A DNA stretch of 50,250 nucleotides from Nitrospirota bacterium (GTDB taxonomy: Bacteria > Nitrospirota > Thermodesulfovibrionia > Thermodesulfovibrionales > Magnetobacteriaceae), in contig JADFYO010000023.1 of assembly GCA_015233015.1 (NCBI GenBank), positions 1-50,250 of the forward strand. Reading direction: 5' to 3'. Of this stretch, positions 16,659 to 25,222 are shown piece by piece. A program made the position numbers and the translations under genes. Every line of letters starts with the position of its first letter. The first letter of the stretch is position 1. The notes under the pieces were generated by a model. That model was not told the DNA's origin, made no database searches, and saw only the letters and a program-made list of their open reading frames with translations.

Positions 16659-19496
16659 ATGAGTAACAGAGAACTAAGGAAAACAGCAGCCTCAATTATC
16701 GTTTTGTTAATGGTGGTTTTTTGCCTTAGCGCGGTAGCGTCGGCTAATGTATCTGCGGGGGCTGTCACCGGCAATAACGCCGCAATTGCCGCGTCATACG
16801 GGAAACTGCCGATTGCCTTTGAGGCAAACGATGGGCAGACTGACCCGAACGTCAAGTATTTTGCCAGAGGGCAGGGCTATACGCTTTTTCTGACGCCACA
16901 GGAGTTTGTGCTTTCAATGGCAACTCCAAAGCGATCAAAGGGAGTGTTAACAATGTCATCTATTCGTATAAGATTTATCAATCCAAACCCCGATGCTGAA
17001 ACTATAACCGGCATTGACAATCTTCCCGGGAAATCCAACTACTTCATCGGCACAGACCCTCAGAAATGGCGTACCAATGTGCCGGCATATGAAAAAGTGA
17101 AATACACAGGTGTATATCGCGGCGTTGACCTCGTTGTTTACGGCAATCAAAAGAAGATAGAATACGATTTTGTCGTAGCGCCTCATGCCGATTATAAGCA
17201 AATTGCCCTAAGGGTCGAAGGGGCGAAAACACTGAGGCCAGATAGAGACGGCAACTTAATAATCGCCGCTCGTGGCGGTAAGATGCTCATGCACAAGCCC
17301 CTTGTCTATCAGGAAATAGATGGCGTAAAGAAGGAAATCAAAGGCAGATATCAGGTTGGCAAAGGCAATCTGGTAAGTTTTAACGTGTCGGGCTATGACA
17401 GGAATAAAGAACTCGTCATCGACCCAACGCTTGCGTATTCGACATATCTTGGCGGTAGTAATGGCACATATGGTGATATGGGCAACAGCATAGCGGTAGA
17501 TTCCTCAGGCAATGCCTATATTGCCGGAATTACATACTCAACAGATTTCCCTGCGACAACCGGCGCATATCAGACTGCATGGAAAGGAACTGATAAAGCT
17601 TTTATAACAAAACTCAATTCAACGGGCACAGCCCTTGTCTATTCTACGCTGCTTGGCGGGAGTAATGCCGATTCCGGCGCCGGCATAGCGGTAGATTCCT
17701 CAGGCAATGCCTATGTTACCGGAAGTACACTCTCAGCAGATTTTCCTACAACAAACGGGGCATATCAGACTTCTCTGAAAGGAAACTATAATGTCTTTAT
17801 AACAAAACTAAACGCCACGGGCACAGCCCTTGTCTATTCAACGCTGCTTGGCGGCAGCACCGGGGATTCTGGCAACGCCATAGCAATAGATTCCTCAGGC
17901 AGTGCCTATGTTACTGGAAGTGCAACCTCATCGGATTTCCCTACAACAACCGGCGCATTTCAGACCGCCGTGCTTTATTATGACGTCTTCATAACAAAAC
18001 TCAACACCACGGGCACAGCCCTTGTCTATTCGACGCTGCTTGGTGGGCGCGATCGTGATTTCAGCTACAGCATAGCAGTAGATTCCTCAGGCAATGCCTA
18101 TGTTACCGGCCTTACATGGTCAACAGATTTTCCAGTAACAACCGGCGCATTTCAGACTACGCTGAAAGGATCAAAAAGTAGTGGTTATGTAACAAAATTA
18201 AACTCTGGAGGCACTGCCCTTGTCTATTCTACTTTTCTTGGCGGCAGCAATGGCGGTTATGGCAGAAGCATAGCAGTAGATCCCTCAGGCTATGCCTATG
18301 TGGCTGGAACTGCATTCTCGACAACAGATTTTCCAGTAACAACAGGGGCATTTCAAACTACGATAAAAGGATTCTCTAATGCTTATGTAACAAAATTAAA
18401 CGTTGGCGGCACGGCCCTTGTCTATTCTACGCTGCTTGGCGGCACCGGTGAGGACGAGGGCATCGGCATAGCAATAGATTCCACAGGCAATGCCTATGTG
18501 ACAGGATATACAACCTCATCAGATTTTCCCACAACAACCGGTGCATTTCAGACTACTCTGAAAGGAGCCTCTAATGCTTATATAACAAAATTGAACGCTG
18601 GCGGCACAGCCCTTGTCTATTCAACGCTTCTTGGAGGTAGTAATAGCAGCCATGGTGATACCGGCAACGGCATAGCACTAGACTCTTCAGGAAATGCCTA
18701 TGTGGCCGGATATACAAACTCAACCGATTTTCCTGTGACAACCGGCGCCTTCCAGACTACTCTGAAAGGATTCTACAATGTTTTTGCAGCGAAGTTGCAG
18801 CTTTCATCGCCATCTTCATATACCCTGAGCGTAACGAAAACAGGAAACGGTACGATAACAAGCTCACCATCGGGAATAAGCTGCGGCTCAACATGTTCGT
18901 CATCATATACTTCGGGCACATCGGTAACGCTGACGGCAGCGGCGTCCTCAGGCTATAGTTTCTCAAGCTGGTCAGGCTGTGATAACGCAAGCGGCACTCA
19001 ATGTACGGTTACGCTTGTCTCGAATAAAAGCGTGACAGCAACGTTTACATCATCTGGAGCCTCTGACAATTCAACAATTGCCTCTTCGGCATTTAATGCA
19101 ATCTATAATGAATATGCCTCATGGTTTGGGTCAACATCCGGGAGCATACAGACGGGAACATCCTGGATATCCTATTACCAATTATATACCAACGGTGCTT
19201 ATCTTGTAGCCGGAACAGATGGAATCCTGTACGTGTATTATATTGCTCAGCTTACAAGTTTAGGGATAACATGGCAGCCGTTAGGGAAGGCAGCCATAGA
19301 GATTACCGCCGTTTATAATCAATATGCCTCATGGTTTGGGACAAAATCCGGGAGCATCTATATTGGAACATCCGGCTCAGCCGCATACTATGTCCAGTGG
19401 TATAGCAACGGCGCAGCCCTTGTAGCCGGGACAGACGGGTCAATGTACACGTACTACAACGGTACGTGGTACGCTTTAGGGGTAAGCTGGAGATAA
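16659..19496 (+). CDS. Secreted SBBP-repeat beta-propeller protein
   Basis: The 945-residue protein starts with a signal peptide (cleavage near SAVASA). A conserved N-terminal domain of about 210 residues follows (LPIAFEANDGQTDPNVKYFARG onward), of the kind that precedes SBBP propellers. About eight SBBP blades of the form YSTLLGGS...GNAYVTGxTxSxDFPTTTGAFQTxxKG come next, then one InlB-like repeat with a CGSTC variant and the paired aromatic modules at the C-terminus. SBBP proteins are secreted or surface exposed and are often numerous in environmental bacteria. ATG 16659 has only a weak AGGA about ten bases upstream. Role unknown, probably surface binding. Confidence 0.85.
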   Translation: MSNRELRKTAASIIVLLMVVFCLSAVASANVSAGAVTGNNAAIAASYGKLPIAFEANDGQTDPNVKYFARGQGYTLFLTPQEFVLSMATPKRSKGVLTMSSIRIRFINPNPDAETITGIDNLPGKSNYFIGTDPQKWRTNVPAYEKVKYTGVYRGVDLVVYGNQKKIEYDFVVAPHADYKQIALRVEGAKTLRPDRDGNLIIAARGGKMLMHKPLVYQEIDGVKKEIKGRYQVGKGNLVSFNVSGYDRNKELVIDPTLAYSTYLGGSNGTYGDMGNSIAVDSSGNAYIAGITYSTDFPATTGAYQTAWKGTDKAFITKLNSTGTALVYSTLLGGSNADSGAGIAVDSSGNAYVTGSTLSADFPTTNGAYQTSLKGNYNVFITKLNATGTALVYSTLLGGSTGDSGNAIAIDSSGSAYVTGSATSSDFPTTTGAFQTAVLYYDVFITKLNTTGTALVYSTLLGGRDRDFSYSIAVDSSGNAYVTGLTWSTDFPVTTGAFQTTLKGSKSSGYVTKLNSGGTALVYSTFLGGSNGGYGRSIAVDPSGYAYVAGTAFSTTDFPVTTGAFQTTIKGFSNAYVTKLNVGGTALVYSTLLGGTGEDEGIGIAIDSTGNAYVTGYTTSSDFPTTTGAFQTTLKGASNAYITKLNAGGTALVYSTLLGGSNSSHGDTGNGIALDSSGNAYVAGYTNSTDFPVTTGAFQTTLKGFYNVFAAKLQLSSPSSYTLSVTKTGNGTITSSPSGISCGSTCSSSYTSGTSVTLTAAASSGYSFSSWSGCDNASGTQCTVTLVSNKSVTATFTSSGASDNSTIASSAFNAIYNEYASWFGSTSGSIQTGTSWISYYQLYTNGAYLVAGTDGILYVYYIAQLTSLGITWQPLGKAAIEITAVYNQYASWFGTKSGSIYIGTSGSAAYYVQWYSNGAALVAGTDGSMYTYYNGTWYALGVSWR

Positions 19497-19760
19497 GTAA
19501 AGTTAGTAAGCCCTCTGTGTCAATATACGTTAGACATCCGGGGGGTTTTATGATAAGTGGAACTATATATAGCGGCAGCCCTCCTGACACCGTCATCCCA
19601 GATTTGTTTTCATCTTTGCCGTATTCATCCCTTGTGCCGTAATAGTTCATCTCGCAGGCATCTTGCCGATATGGAGCAGATTACATATATATGGAGTGCC
19701 ATACCGTATTCTTGCGGCTATTGAATTTATTAACTCATTGTAATATATAGATAAAAGCAG
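19497..19760. other. Intergenic region without recognisable gene
   Basis: I see no convincing gene. A degenerate piece of the leader hairpin (AAGCCCT near 19507) follows the SBBP gene. A lone half-site GTGCCAT at 19696-19702 resembles half of the palindrome near the sigma-54 regulator at 36626. The minus-strand frame through here continues into the repeat gene and is not convincing. Confidence 0.5.
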
Positions 19761-19777
19761 TGGCACAGGATTTGCAT
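19761..19777 (+). promoter_or_regulatory. Near-perfect sigma-54 promoter upstream of radC-like gene
   Basis: TGGCAC-AGGAT-TTGCAT fits the sigma-54 consensus TGGCAC-N5-TTGC, with GG (19762-19763) and GC (19774-19775) exactly ten bases apart. The predicted start is about 19787, some 60 bases before the gene. A TATAAT at 19783-19788 overlaps but has no good -35 box. Confidence 0.65.
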
Positions 19778-19847
19778 TGTTATATAATATGTGTTGTCTG
19801 TTATGTGAGTTTATCCTATCAGGTGCCGTGTCGATAGGGAGCGAGCC

Positions 19848-20486
19848 ATGTATTTGAAGGTTGTGCGTGTTGGCCGTCCCACATCGGGGGCTAAGATTAT
19901 ATCTTGTGCGCAGGATGTCTATAATCTCTTGAGTTTTATAGCCAGAGAGGACAGGGAAACCCTGTTTGCCATCCACCTCGACACGCAGAACAGGTTCCTT
20001 GGCAAAGAGTTCCTGGCCAAAGGTTCTCTCAATATATGCGCTGTTACGTTTCGTGAAATATTCAAAACTGCCTGTCTGAACAACACTTCAGCGATGATCC
20101 TGGTACATAACCATACTGGTGGTAAGGCAAGGCCAAGCGAGGATGATTTTCTGCTCACAGAGAGGGTAAAGGCATTTGCGAAACAAATAAATATTAAACT
20201 TCACGACCACCTTATAATCGGCGACAGCGAAATATACAGCATAGAGGGCAGGGTGCGCTTTATCATTCCACCCAAAAGCCGCACAATTCAAAAGCTCTTC
20301 GGCCAGTGTCTGAAAGACGATAGCTGCGTGGAAGCCCTTAAGGCTCTGAACAAAGAGATCTATGAGTGCAGCCTCTGCGTATATAACAAAGATGACGGCT
20401 ACGGTTATCTATACATGAGCAAGGACGACAACATCAGGATTATCTTCGATAATAAGTACAAAATACAAGGCATCGAAGAAGATTAA
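19848..20486 (+). CDS. RadC-like JAB-domain protein
   Basis: The 212-residue protein contains the RadC-type JAB/MPN metalloprotease-like signature HNHTGGKARPSEDD at about 85-98, followed by a downstream TERVKAFAKQINIKLHDHLIIGD segment. The usual N-terminal UPF0758 helix-hairpin-helix half is missing and about 60 residues without an obvious family follow the JAB core. RadC proteins are often carried on mobile elements and their function is unsettled; a role in DNA repair was withdrawn for E. coli RadC. GGGAG lies upstream of the ATG. The sigma-54 promoter upstream suggests conditional expression. Confidence 0.8.
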   Translation: MYLKVVRVGRPTSGAKIISCAQDVYNLLSFIAREDRETLFAIHLDTQNRFLGKEFLAKGSLNICAVTFREIFKTACLNNTSAMILVHNHTGGKARPSEDDFLLTERVKAFAKQINIKLHDHLIIGDSEIYSIEGRVRFIIPPKSRTIQKLFGQCLKDDSCVEALKALNKEIYECSLCVYNKDDGYGYLYMSKDDNIRIIFDNKYKIQGIEED

Positions 20487-20550
20487 TATTAATGTAGTGT
20501 CTGACTGCATAAGTTATACTACGTTGCGTTCATAGAAGCAAGAAACCTTG

Positions 20551-20634
20551 AATCATCCTGAGCCCGTCGAAGGATGCTCCTTTAAGTCTTATTTCCCCAT
20601 AAGTCGGAAATCCTTCGACAGGCTCAGGATGATT
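20551..20634. repeat. 25-bp inverted repeat with one mismatch
   Basis: The arm 20551-20575 (AATCATCCTGAGCCCGTCGA onward) is complementary to 20610-20634 with a single mismatch. The TCCTGAGCCCGTCGAAGGA-type core is one I recall as a common intergenic repeat in many environmental genomes. Confidence 0.85.
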
Positions 20635-20728
20635 CTATTAACAGTATGGTTTTTATTTGCATTCAATAGGGTAACTTCCTTATCGCTTCTTGGCTCAGGA
20701 TGATTCTATTAACAGTATGGTTTTTATT
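20621..20728 (+). repeat. Two identical 37-bp direct repeats
   Basis: 20621-20657 and 20692-20728 are identical, beginning GGCTCAGGATGATTCTATTA, with a 71-bp period. They suggest internal duplication of the right arm of the inverted repeat. Confidence 0.9.
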
Positions 20729-20811
20729 CATATGATTGCAACTTGGTATAACTGCATTTCGCAAAAAAAATTTGATAAAATATTTCGTATCAGCCGTTTA
20801 ATCGGGCAAAA

Positions 20812-20820
20812 TGCTATAAT
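20812..20820 (+). promoter_or_regulatory. Extended -10 promoter for the porin gene
   Basis: TGC followed by TATAAT (20815-20820) is an extended -10 element; no good -35 box is present at 17 bases. A strong GGAGG at 20841-20845 follows but lies about 20 bases before the only in-frame ATG. Confidence 0.55.
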
Positions 20821-20865
20821 AGCCCATTAACCAGCTTATTGGAGGAAAAGGCAGATAATAGTGAT

Positions 20866-22311
20866 ATGAGATTTGTACCGGAACTTTTTACCTCATCGAG
20901 TGCCATACTATTCAGAGGAATAAACAAGCAGTTCGCGGCGTGGTACGCGTTTGTGCTGGTTGTCTTGCTTCTGGCGGTATCACAGCCGGTTTACGCCGAT
21001 AATGACACGGTATCCGAGCCGGCCGCCGCCACTGACAATGAAACGCTGCAAGACCGGATGCCGCCGTGGTTTCCAAAATTACTGGGATTGCAGTTTAATG
21101 GTATATACCAAAATGTACCGGGCCTTCGCAGCCCTTATACGGGAGACAACAGCTTTAATGCCGACAGAGCGCTCAAAGATGCCATTACACACATATATGG
21201 AATATATCTGGGCATTCGGCTGGCCCCAACATTGCAGTTCTATCTCGACGCCGAGATGGCCAAGGGTGCTGGCGTCAGCCAGGGTCATGGCCTTGGCGGA
21301 TATACTAACGGAGACGTCATCAAGGCTGGGTCAGGTGATATAGGAACTGGCCCTTATGTAGCGCGGGCATATTTTCGCTATATCGTTCCCCTAGACGATG
21401 AGACTGAAAAGGTGGAGCGCGCAATTGACCAGCTCCCCGGCAACGAGTATGTCAAACGTGTAGAGATAAAGGCGGGCAAGATGTCGCCAAGCGATGATTT
21501 TGATATGAACCGGTACGCCAACAACACGCGCACGCAGTTTATGAATTACGCGTTTATTTACAATCCGGCATGGGATATGTCAAGCGATACCCGCGGCTAT
21601 AGCTATGGAATTGTCACCGCCCTTGTGCAGCCGCAATGGAGACTGGCCCTGGGCGTTTACATGATGCCAACCTACCAAAACGGCCCAATAATGGACTCAC
21701 AGATATTCAGGGCGCAGGGAAGCAATTTAGAGCTTACCATCAAACCAAATAATTATGGTACGGTGATACGTACGTTGGCCTACATGAATCAGGGGAGCAT
21801 GGGTAATTATAACGAGGCGTTGGCTAATACCGCGTCGACACCCGATGTCTTTGCCGATGAGAGGCACGGGCGCACTAAATATGGTTTTGGCGTGAACTTC
21901 GAACAGCCATTGGCGGACGACGGCGAAACCGGCCTCTTTGGCCGTATAGGATGGAACGATGGGCATAACGAGACCTTTTGCTATACCGAAGCTGACCAGC
22001 ACCTGAGCCTGGGCGCGCAGCTAAGCGGCACACACTGGGGGCGCGCCGAAGACCGTGCAGGACTGGCCTACGCGATAGAAGGCATATCGTCAGGGCACAG
22101 GAATTATCTGGCGGCCGGCGGACTTGGTGTATATATAGGCGACGGCGCACTGAACTATGCCCCCGAGCAGATTATAGAACTCTATTACCGCATACAAATC
22201 GGAAAATTCGTTCAGATTACGCCCGATTATCAGCTTATCGCCAATCCGGGATATAACCGTGACCGCGGCCCGGCAAACGTTATTTCTATGAGGCTGCGTG
22301 TTTCATGGTGA
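20866..22311 (+). CDS. OprB-type carbohydrate-selective porin
   Basis: About 481 residues from ATG 20866. An in-frame TTG at 20839 lies before the GGAGG and would be an unusual start. A signal peptide ends near PVYA/DND. The mature part is an outer-membrane beta-barrel, and its C-terminus (YLAAGGLGVYIGDGALNY..EQIIELYYRI...ITPDYQLIANPGYN..RGP) is characteristic of OprB/carbohydrate porins, ending in RLRVSW with a terminal aromatic as barrel proteins do. It would let small solutes cross the outer membrane. A bidirectional terminator follows. Confidence 0.85.
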   Translation: MRFVPELFTSSSAILFRGINKQFAAWYAFVLVVLLLAVSQPVYADNDTVSEPAAATDNETLQDRMPPWFPKLLGLQFNGIYQNVPGLRSPYTGDNSFNADRALKDAITHIYGIYLGIRLAPTLQFYLDAEMAKGAGVSQGHGLGGYTNGDVIKAGSGDIGTGPYVARAYFRYIVPLDDETEKVERAIDQLPGNEYVKRVEIKAGKMSPSDDFDMNRYANNTRTQFMNYAFIYNPAWDMSSDTRGYSYGIVTALVQPQWRLALGVYMMPTYQNGPIMDSQIFRAQGSNLELTIKPNNYGTVIRTLAYMNQGSMGNYNEALANTASTPDVFADERHGRTKYGFGVNFEQPLADDGETGLFGRIGWNDGHNETFCYTEADQHLSLGAQLSGTHWGRAEDRAGLAYAIEGISSGHRNYLAAGGLGVYIGDGALNYAPEQIIELYYRIQIGKFVQITPDYQLIANPGYNRDRGPANVISMRLRVSW

Positions 22312-22323
22312 GGCAATTGTCAC

Positions 22324-22347
22324 AAAGGGGCATTTATTTGCCCCTTT
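22324..22347. terminator. Bidirectional terminator between convergent genes
   Basis: Perfect 9-bp stem (AAAGGGGCA / TGCCCCTTT) with a 6-nt loop between the porin stop and the end of the minus-strand PilT-like gene. The stem's own terminal A and T bases give short U-tracts in both directions. Confidence 0.75.
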
Positions 22348-22361
22348 ATTATACCGCGCTT

Positions 22362-23501
22362 TTACAATAATGCGAGAAGGTACTTTCCATACCTGAAGGC
22401 AAGTGAGACATTTTCCTCGAGTTCATGCACGCTTTTAAGGAATTCAAAGGACTGCTCCATCGTTTGCATTCCTAATGCGTTGCCTTTTCCAACCTCTTTA
22501 TTGATCTTGTCCAATTGGTTTGTTCGTATCAATTCGGAGATTTTTTTAGTATTATGTAAGATTTCCATCGCCGGAACAGTTCCCTTGAAGTCTTTAAGGG
22601 GCAGCAGGTGCTGCCAAATGATTGACCTCAAAACCCGTGAGAGCTGAAATCTTGCATATCGTTGCTCAGCTTCGGTATAAAAATTAAGCATTCTGAATAT
22701 TGCCTCGCCCGACCCCCCAAATGTCCGCATCACCGCTATTACCAAAGTACCGGCATCGGCCGCGTTCATGGCAAGATTCAGAGCCAATTTGCTCTGTATA
22801 TCGGTAAGAACTATTACGTCCGCCTTGCTTCTGATGGCGGCATTTATAGCAGTTGTAAAATCTAGGGTGTGTACTCCTACCTGGCGCTGGTCTAACAGAG
22901 AAGACTGGTTGGCATGATGATACTCTATTATTTCCTCTATTGTTATAATAACTTTCCTCTTGTTTATATTTATATGCTCGATGATGGATGCAAGCGTGGT
23001 GGATTTACCCGACCTTGCCTCACCGGTTATTAAAACTAAACCGTCGTCAAGCTCCGCGATTTTTTCGAGTGATTCCTTTGGCCCCAATTCCTGAAACTCA
23101 GGGATTCTGCGTGGAATTATACGGCACGCCGCTCCGATACCATCCTGAGCGTGGTACAGATTAATTCTGATACTGCCGGTGTGGTCGCTTACGTAAACAA
23201 GCTCCATATCCAACTGCTTTTCAAATTGCAGTATCTGGCCTTTATCCAAAATCCCATATACCAGACGTTTGAGTTCCTCCTGCCGGTAGAAAGGGCTTTC
23301 CAGAAGTTTATAAAACTTTCCATGGCGCTTGAGCACAGGACATTCATCGACAGAAAAGTAAATGTCGGATGCGTTATTATCTCGTGCCGCTATGAAATAA
23401 TTAACTATCTCAGGCACACCTGCCAGCGGCTCTCTTTTCGCCTCGATTTTATATATATAGCCTTCGTCCTCTGCCGGGTACTCTTTATTTAAGTCATCCA
23501 T
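22362..23501 (-). CDS. PilT-like ATPase with degenerate catalytic boxes (second copy)
   Basis: The 379-residue protein aligns with type IV pilus retraction ATPases: a PilT-like N-terminus (ASDIYFSVDECPVLKRHGKF), Walker A GEARSGKST at 160-168 and an Asp box (IITIEEIIEY). The Walker B segment, GEMRD in PilT, reads LTDIQS, and the His box, GTLHT in PilT, reads AVMRT, so the catalytic Glu and His are lost. The late LGMQTMEQSF resembles PilT's SLGMQTLD. It is the last gene of a minus-strand cation-transport operon, 16 bases after its paralogue, with no pilus genes nearby. A regulatory or structural ATP-binding role is inferred. Confidence 0.8.
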   Translation of the reverse strand: MDDLNKEYPAEDEGYIYKIEAKREPLAGVPEIVNYFIAARDNNASDIYFSVDECPVLKRHGKFYKLLESPFYRQEELKRLVYGILDKGQILQFEKQLDMELVYVSDHTGSIRINLYHAQDGIGAACRIIPRRIPEFQELGPKESLEKIAELDDGLVLITGEARSGKSTTLASIIEHININKRKVIITIEEIIEYHHANQSSLLDQRQVGVHTLDFTTAINAAIRSKADVIVLTDIQSKLALNLAMNAADAGTLVIAVMRTFGGSGEAIFRMLNFYTEAEQRYARFQLSRVLRSIIWQHLLPLKDFKGTVPAMEILHNTKKISELIRTNQLDKINKEVGKGNALGMQTMEQSFEFLKSVHELEENVSLAFRYGKYLLALL

Positions 23502-23516
23502 TTAATAAACCCCCAT

Positions 23517-24602
23517 TCAATAATAAGCCTCTTTTACCGTATTAACATAATAAGAATAGGTATCGTCTCTGAATTTTTCTAAAGCCCCTTTGCCTATAAG
23601 CCCTTTATCAGTAACCTCGGCCAACGCCTGAGTTATGGTTTTCATACCCCTGCGAGAGCCGGCCGCCATTGTCGGTCTGAGAAGATGATATTTTTCATTA
23701 ATTATCATGGCAGATATTATAGGGTCGTTAAGAAGTATTTCAAAAACCGGCATAACCGCCGTGCCGTCAGATAACAAAGTTTGCCAAAACATTGCCTTTA
23801 AAGTCGTCGAAAGTGTTTGTTTTGCTTCTTTTCTATCATTTTCTGGAAAACATTCCAGCATAAGCCTGAGGGACTCGGAAACTCCCCCGTTGCTTCCTAC
23901 CGAGGCTATTACCCAAAGGCCTTTCCCCGAGGCTAAAAGCGCGAGCCTCATTGTCTCATACATGGGAAAACCGTCTATGGCCAGCACAGATGCATCCCTT
24001 ATGGTTTTATCGAATGCTATTGTAGTATGTAAAATATCTGACATCCTGACAAACGGCTGCTTTACTATCGAGAGCCAATCTTTATGAAGATACTGGGGAG
24101 GTTCCTCCATTACAACGATTCTTTTATTATAATTCTTATTTATAAAATCGACAAATGAAGCCACCGTAGTGCTTTTACCGGCGTTGTTTTTTCCAATAAC
24201 CAATATGAGGCCCGATTGTATATGCGCAAGGTCTGTTATTATATCAGGTAAATCCAAAGAGTTTATCTCAGGTATTTCCACATAAACCGGGCTTATTGAC
24301 AACATATAACCATTATGCCCGCGTGTTGCCAATACTCCGAAATTCCCCGCTTCTTTGGACTCATAATTAAACCTCGATTCCATAACAGGTTTTTCTACCT
24401 TTACTGTCGAACGGTTTATGAGTAAATTGACGAAATCCATGGTCATTTTCCCATTTAAAGGGGCAATTGTATCTACCCTGGAAAGGGTATTCCCTATTCT
24501 GATATATGGACTGGCATCAGGCGCCAGGTAGAGCATCGACCCTCTTCGTTCCTTTAAGAGACTGCAGAGAGAGTCAAAATAATCTATTCTTTTTATCTTC
24601 AC
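23517..24602 (-). CDS. Divergent PilT-like ATPase with degenerate motifs (first copy)
   Basis: The 361-residue protein starts at GTG, overlapping the previous stop as GTGA. Walker A GKNNAGKSTT is at 137-146 and an Asp-box-like VVMEEPPQYLH follows. Where PilT has Walker B GEMRD this protein has AIDGFP, and the His box reads ASVGSN. A RRGMKTITQAL segment matches PilT's late conserved motif. It is more divergent than its neighbour. Two degenerate PilT paralogues translationally coupled to HMA-like membrane proteins is not an arrangement I know. Confidence 0.75.
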   Translation of the reverse strand: MKIKRIDYFDSLCSLLKERRGSMLYLAPDASPYIRIGNTLSRVDTIAPLNGKMTMDFVNLLINRSTVKVEKPVMESRFNYESKEAGNFGVLATRGHNGYMLSISPVYVEIPEINSLDLPDIITDLAHIQSGLILVIGKNNAGKSTTVASFVDFINKNYNKRIVVMEEPPQYLHKDWLSIVKQPFVRMSDILHTTIAFDKTIRDASVLAIDGFPMYETMRLALLASGKGLWVIASVGSNGGVSESLRLMLECFPENDRKEAKQTLSTTLKAMFWQTLLSDGTAVMPVFEILLNDPIISAMIINEKYHLLRPTMAAGSRRGMKTITQALAEVTDKGLIGKGALEKFRDDTYSYYVNTVKEAYY

Positions 24603-25222
24603 TTTTTAAGATTACCGGTAAGTGCAGGCTTGTCAGTTTTTTTCAAATACTTGCCTATGTACTCATTTTCAAGTAGTATTTTATACAAGGGACCGGAGCT
24701 TTTCGATAAAAAATATGCGGAAAGAAGTAAAATTGGTATGCCGGGTATGCCCGGTATAATAACGCCGATTATTCCTGCCCCGGCCAACACCCCTCCGACG
24801 GCCTCATATAATCTGTTTGGCTTAGCCTTTCCACCGATTTGCTCACCCTGTGATTTTTCTTCCGGTATATTATAAGAGTTGCCGTCAACTACCATCTTCA
24901 TATCGATGGTGCTCAGATTTTTCAGGATACAAGCCTCGTTAATTACGTTTTCGTCATAGTATATGGTCATGCTGCCACAGTATCCGTTAAATGAGGTCTC
25001 GCTTATTCCGGACAGAGTGAGGATTTTTGTATTAACAGCCTCAAACAAGGCTCTGTTTAACCTTAAAGCCTCCGATACCACCCTTAGGCGCCCGGCAATG
25101 GAATGTTTAACCTCGAAGGGGATGTATATTGCAGCACCCATCGCGGCCAAACTCTCTATGGGCTGAGAAGTATTGTCAAACAACACACAGGGTGCAGAGG
25201 AAGCGATGATGATTTTATCCAT
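24599..25222 (-). CDS. HMA-like domain fused to DUF454-like membrane hairpin
   Basis: The 207-residue protein has an HMA-type ferredoxin-like domain at about 35-110 (VKHSIAGRLRVV...GYCGSMTIYYDE). It lacks the metal-binding CxxC of classical HMA domains but closely resembles the N-terminus of the P-type ATPase upstream in the same operon. Residues about 140-190 form a two-helix hairpin (AGIIGVIIPGIPGIPILLLSAYFLSKSSG) typical of DUF454/YbaN. It overlaps both neighbours, so translation is probably coupled. Role inferred: membrane adaptor or accessory of the ATPase. Confidence 0.75.
   Translation of the reverse strand: MDKIIIASSAPCVLFDNTSQPIESLAAMGAAIYIPFEVKHSIAGRLRVVSEALRLNRALFEAVNTKILTLSGISETSFNGYCGSMTIYYDENVINEACILKNLSTIDMKMVVDGNSYNIPEEKSQGEQIGGKAKPNRLYEAVGGVLAGAGIIGVIIPGIPGIPILLLSAYFLSKSSGPLYKILLENEYIGKYLKKTDKPALTGNLKK

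Larger units (their letters stand above)
20506..20756. mobile_element. MITE-like element with imperfect terminal inverted repeats
   Basis: The left end (20506-20527, TGCATAAGTTATAC... then GTTGC) and the reverse complement of the right end (20738-20756, TGCAGTTATAC... then GTTGC) match over about 19 bases with a 3-base gap and two or three mismatches. The element of about 250 bp holds a long inverted repeat and a 37-bp direct repeat but no ORF. No clear target-site duplication is visible, so the mobile assignment is inference. The rest of the gap to 20865 holds the porin promoter. Confidence 0.5.

Noticed and set aside
19303-19650. Minus-strand frame over the end of the SBBP gene and the following gap
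   Set aside because: It overlaps a clear gene on the other strand and has no family resemblance.
22362-24602. Type IV pilus locus
   Set aside because: No pilin, PilB, PilC or secretin gene is present, and the ATPases are degenerate and embedded in a transport operon.
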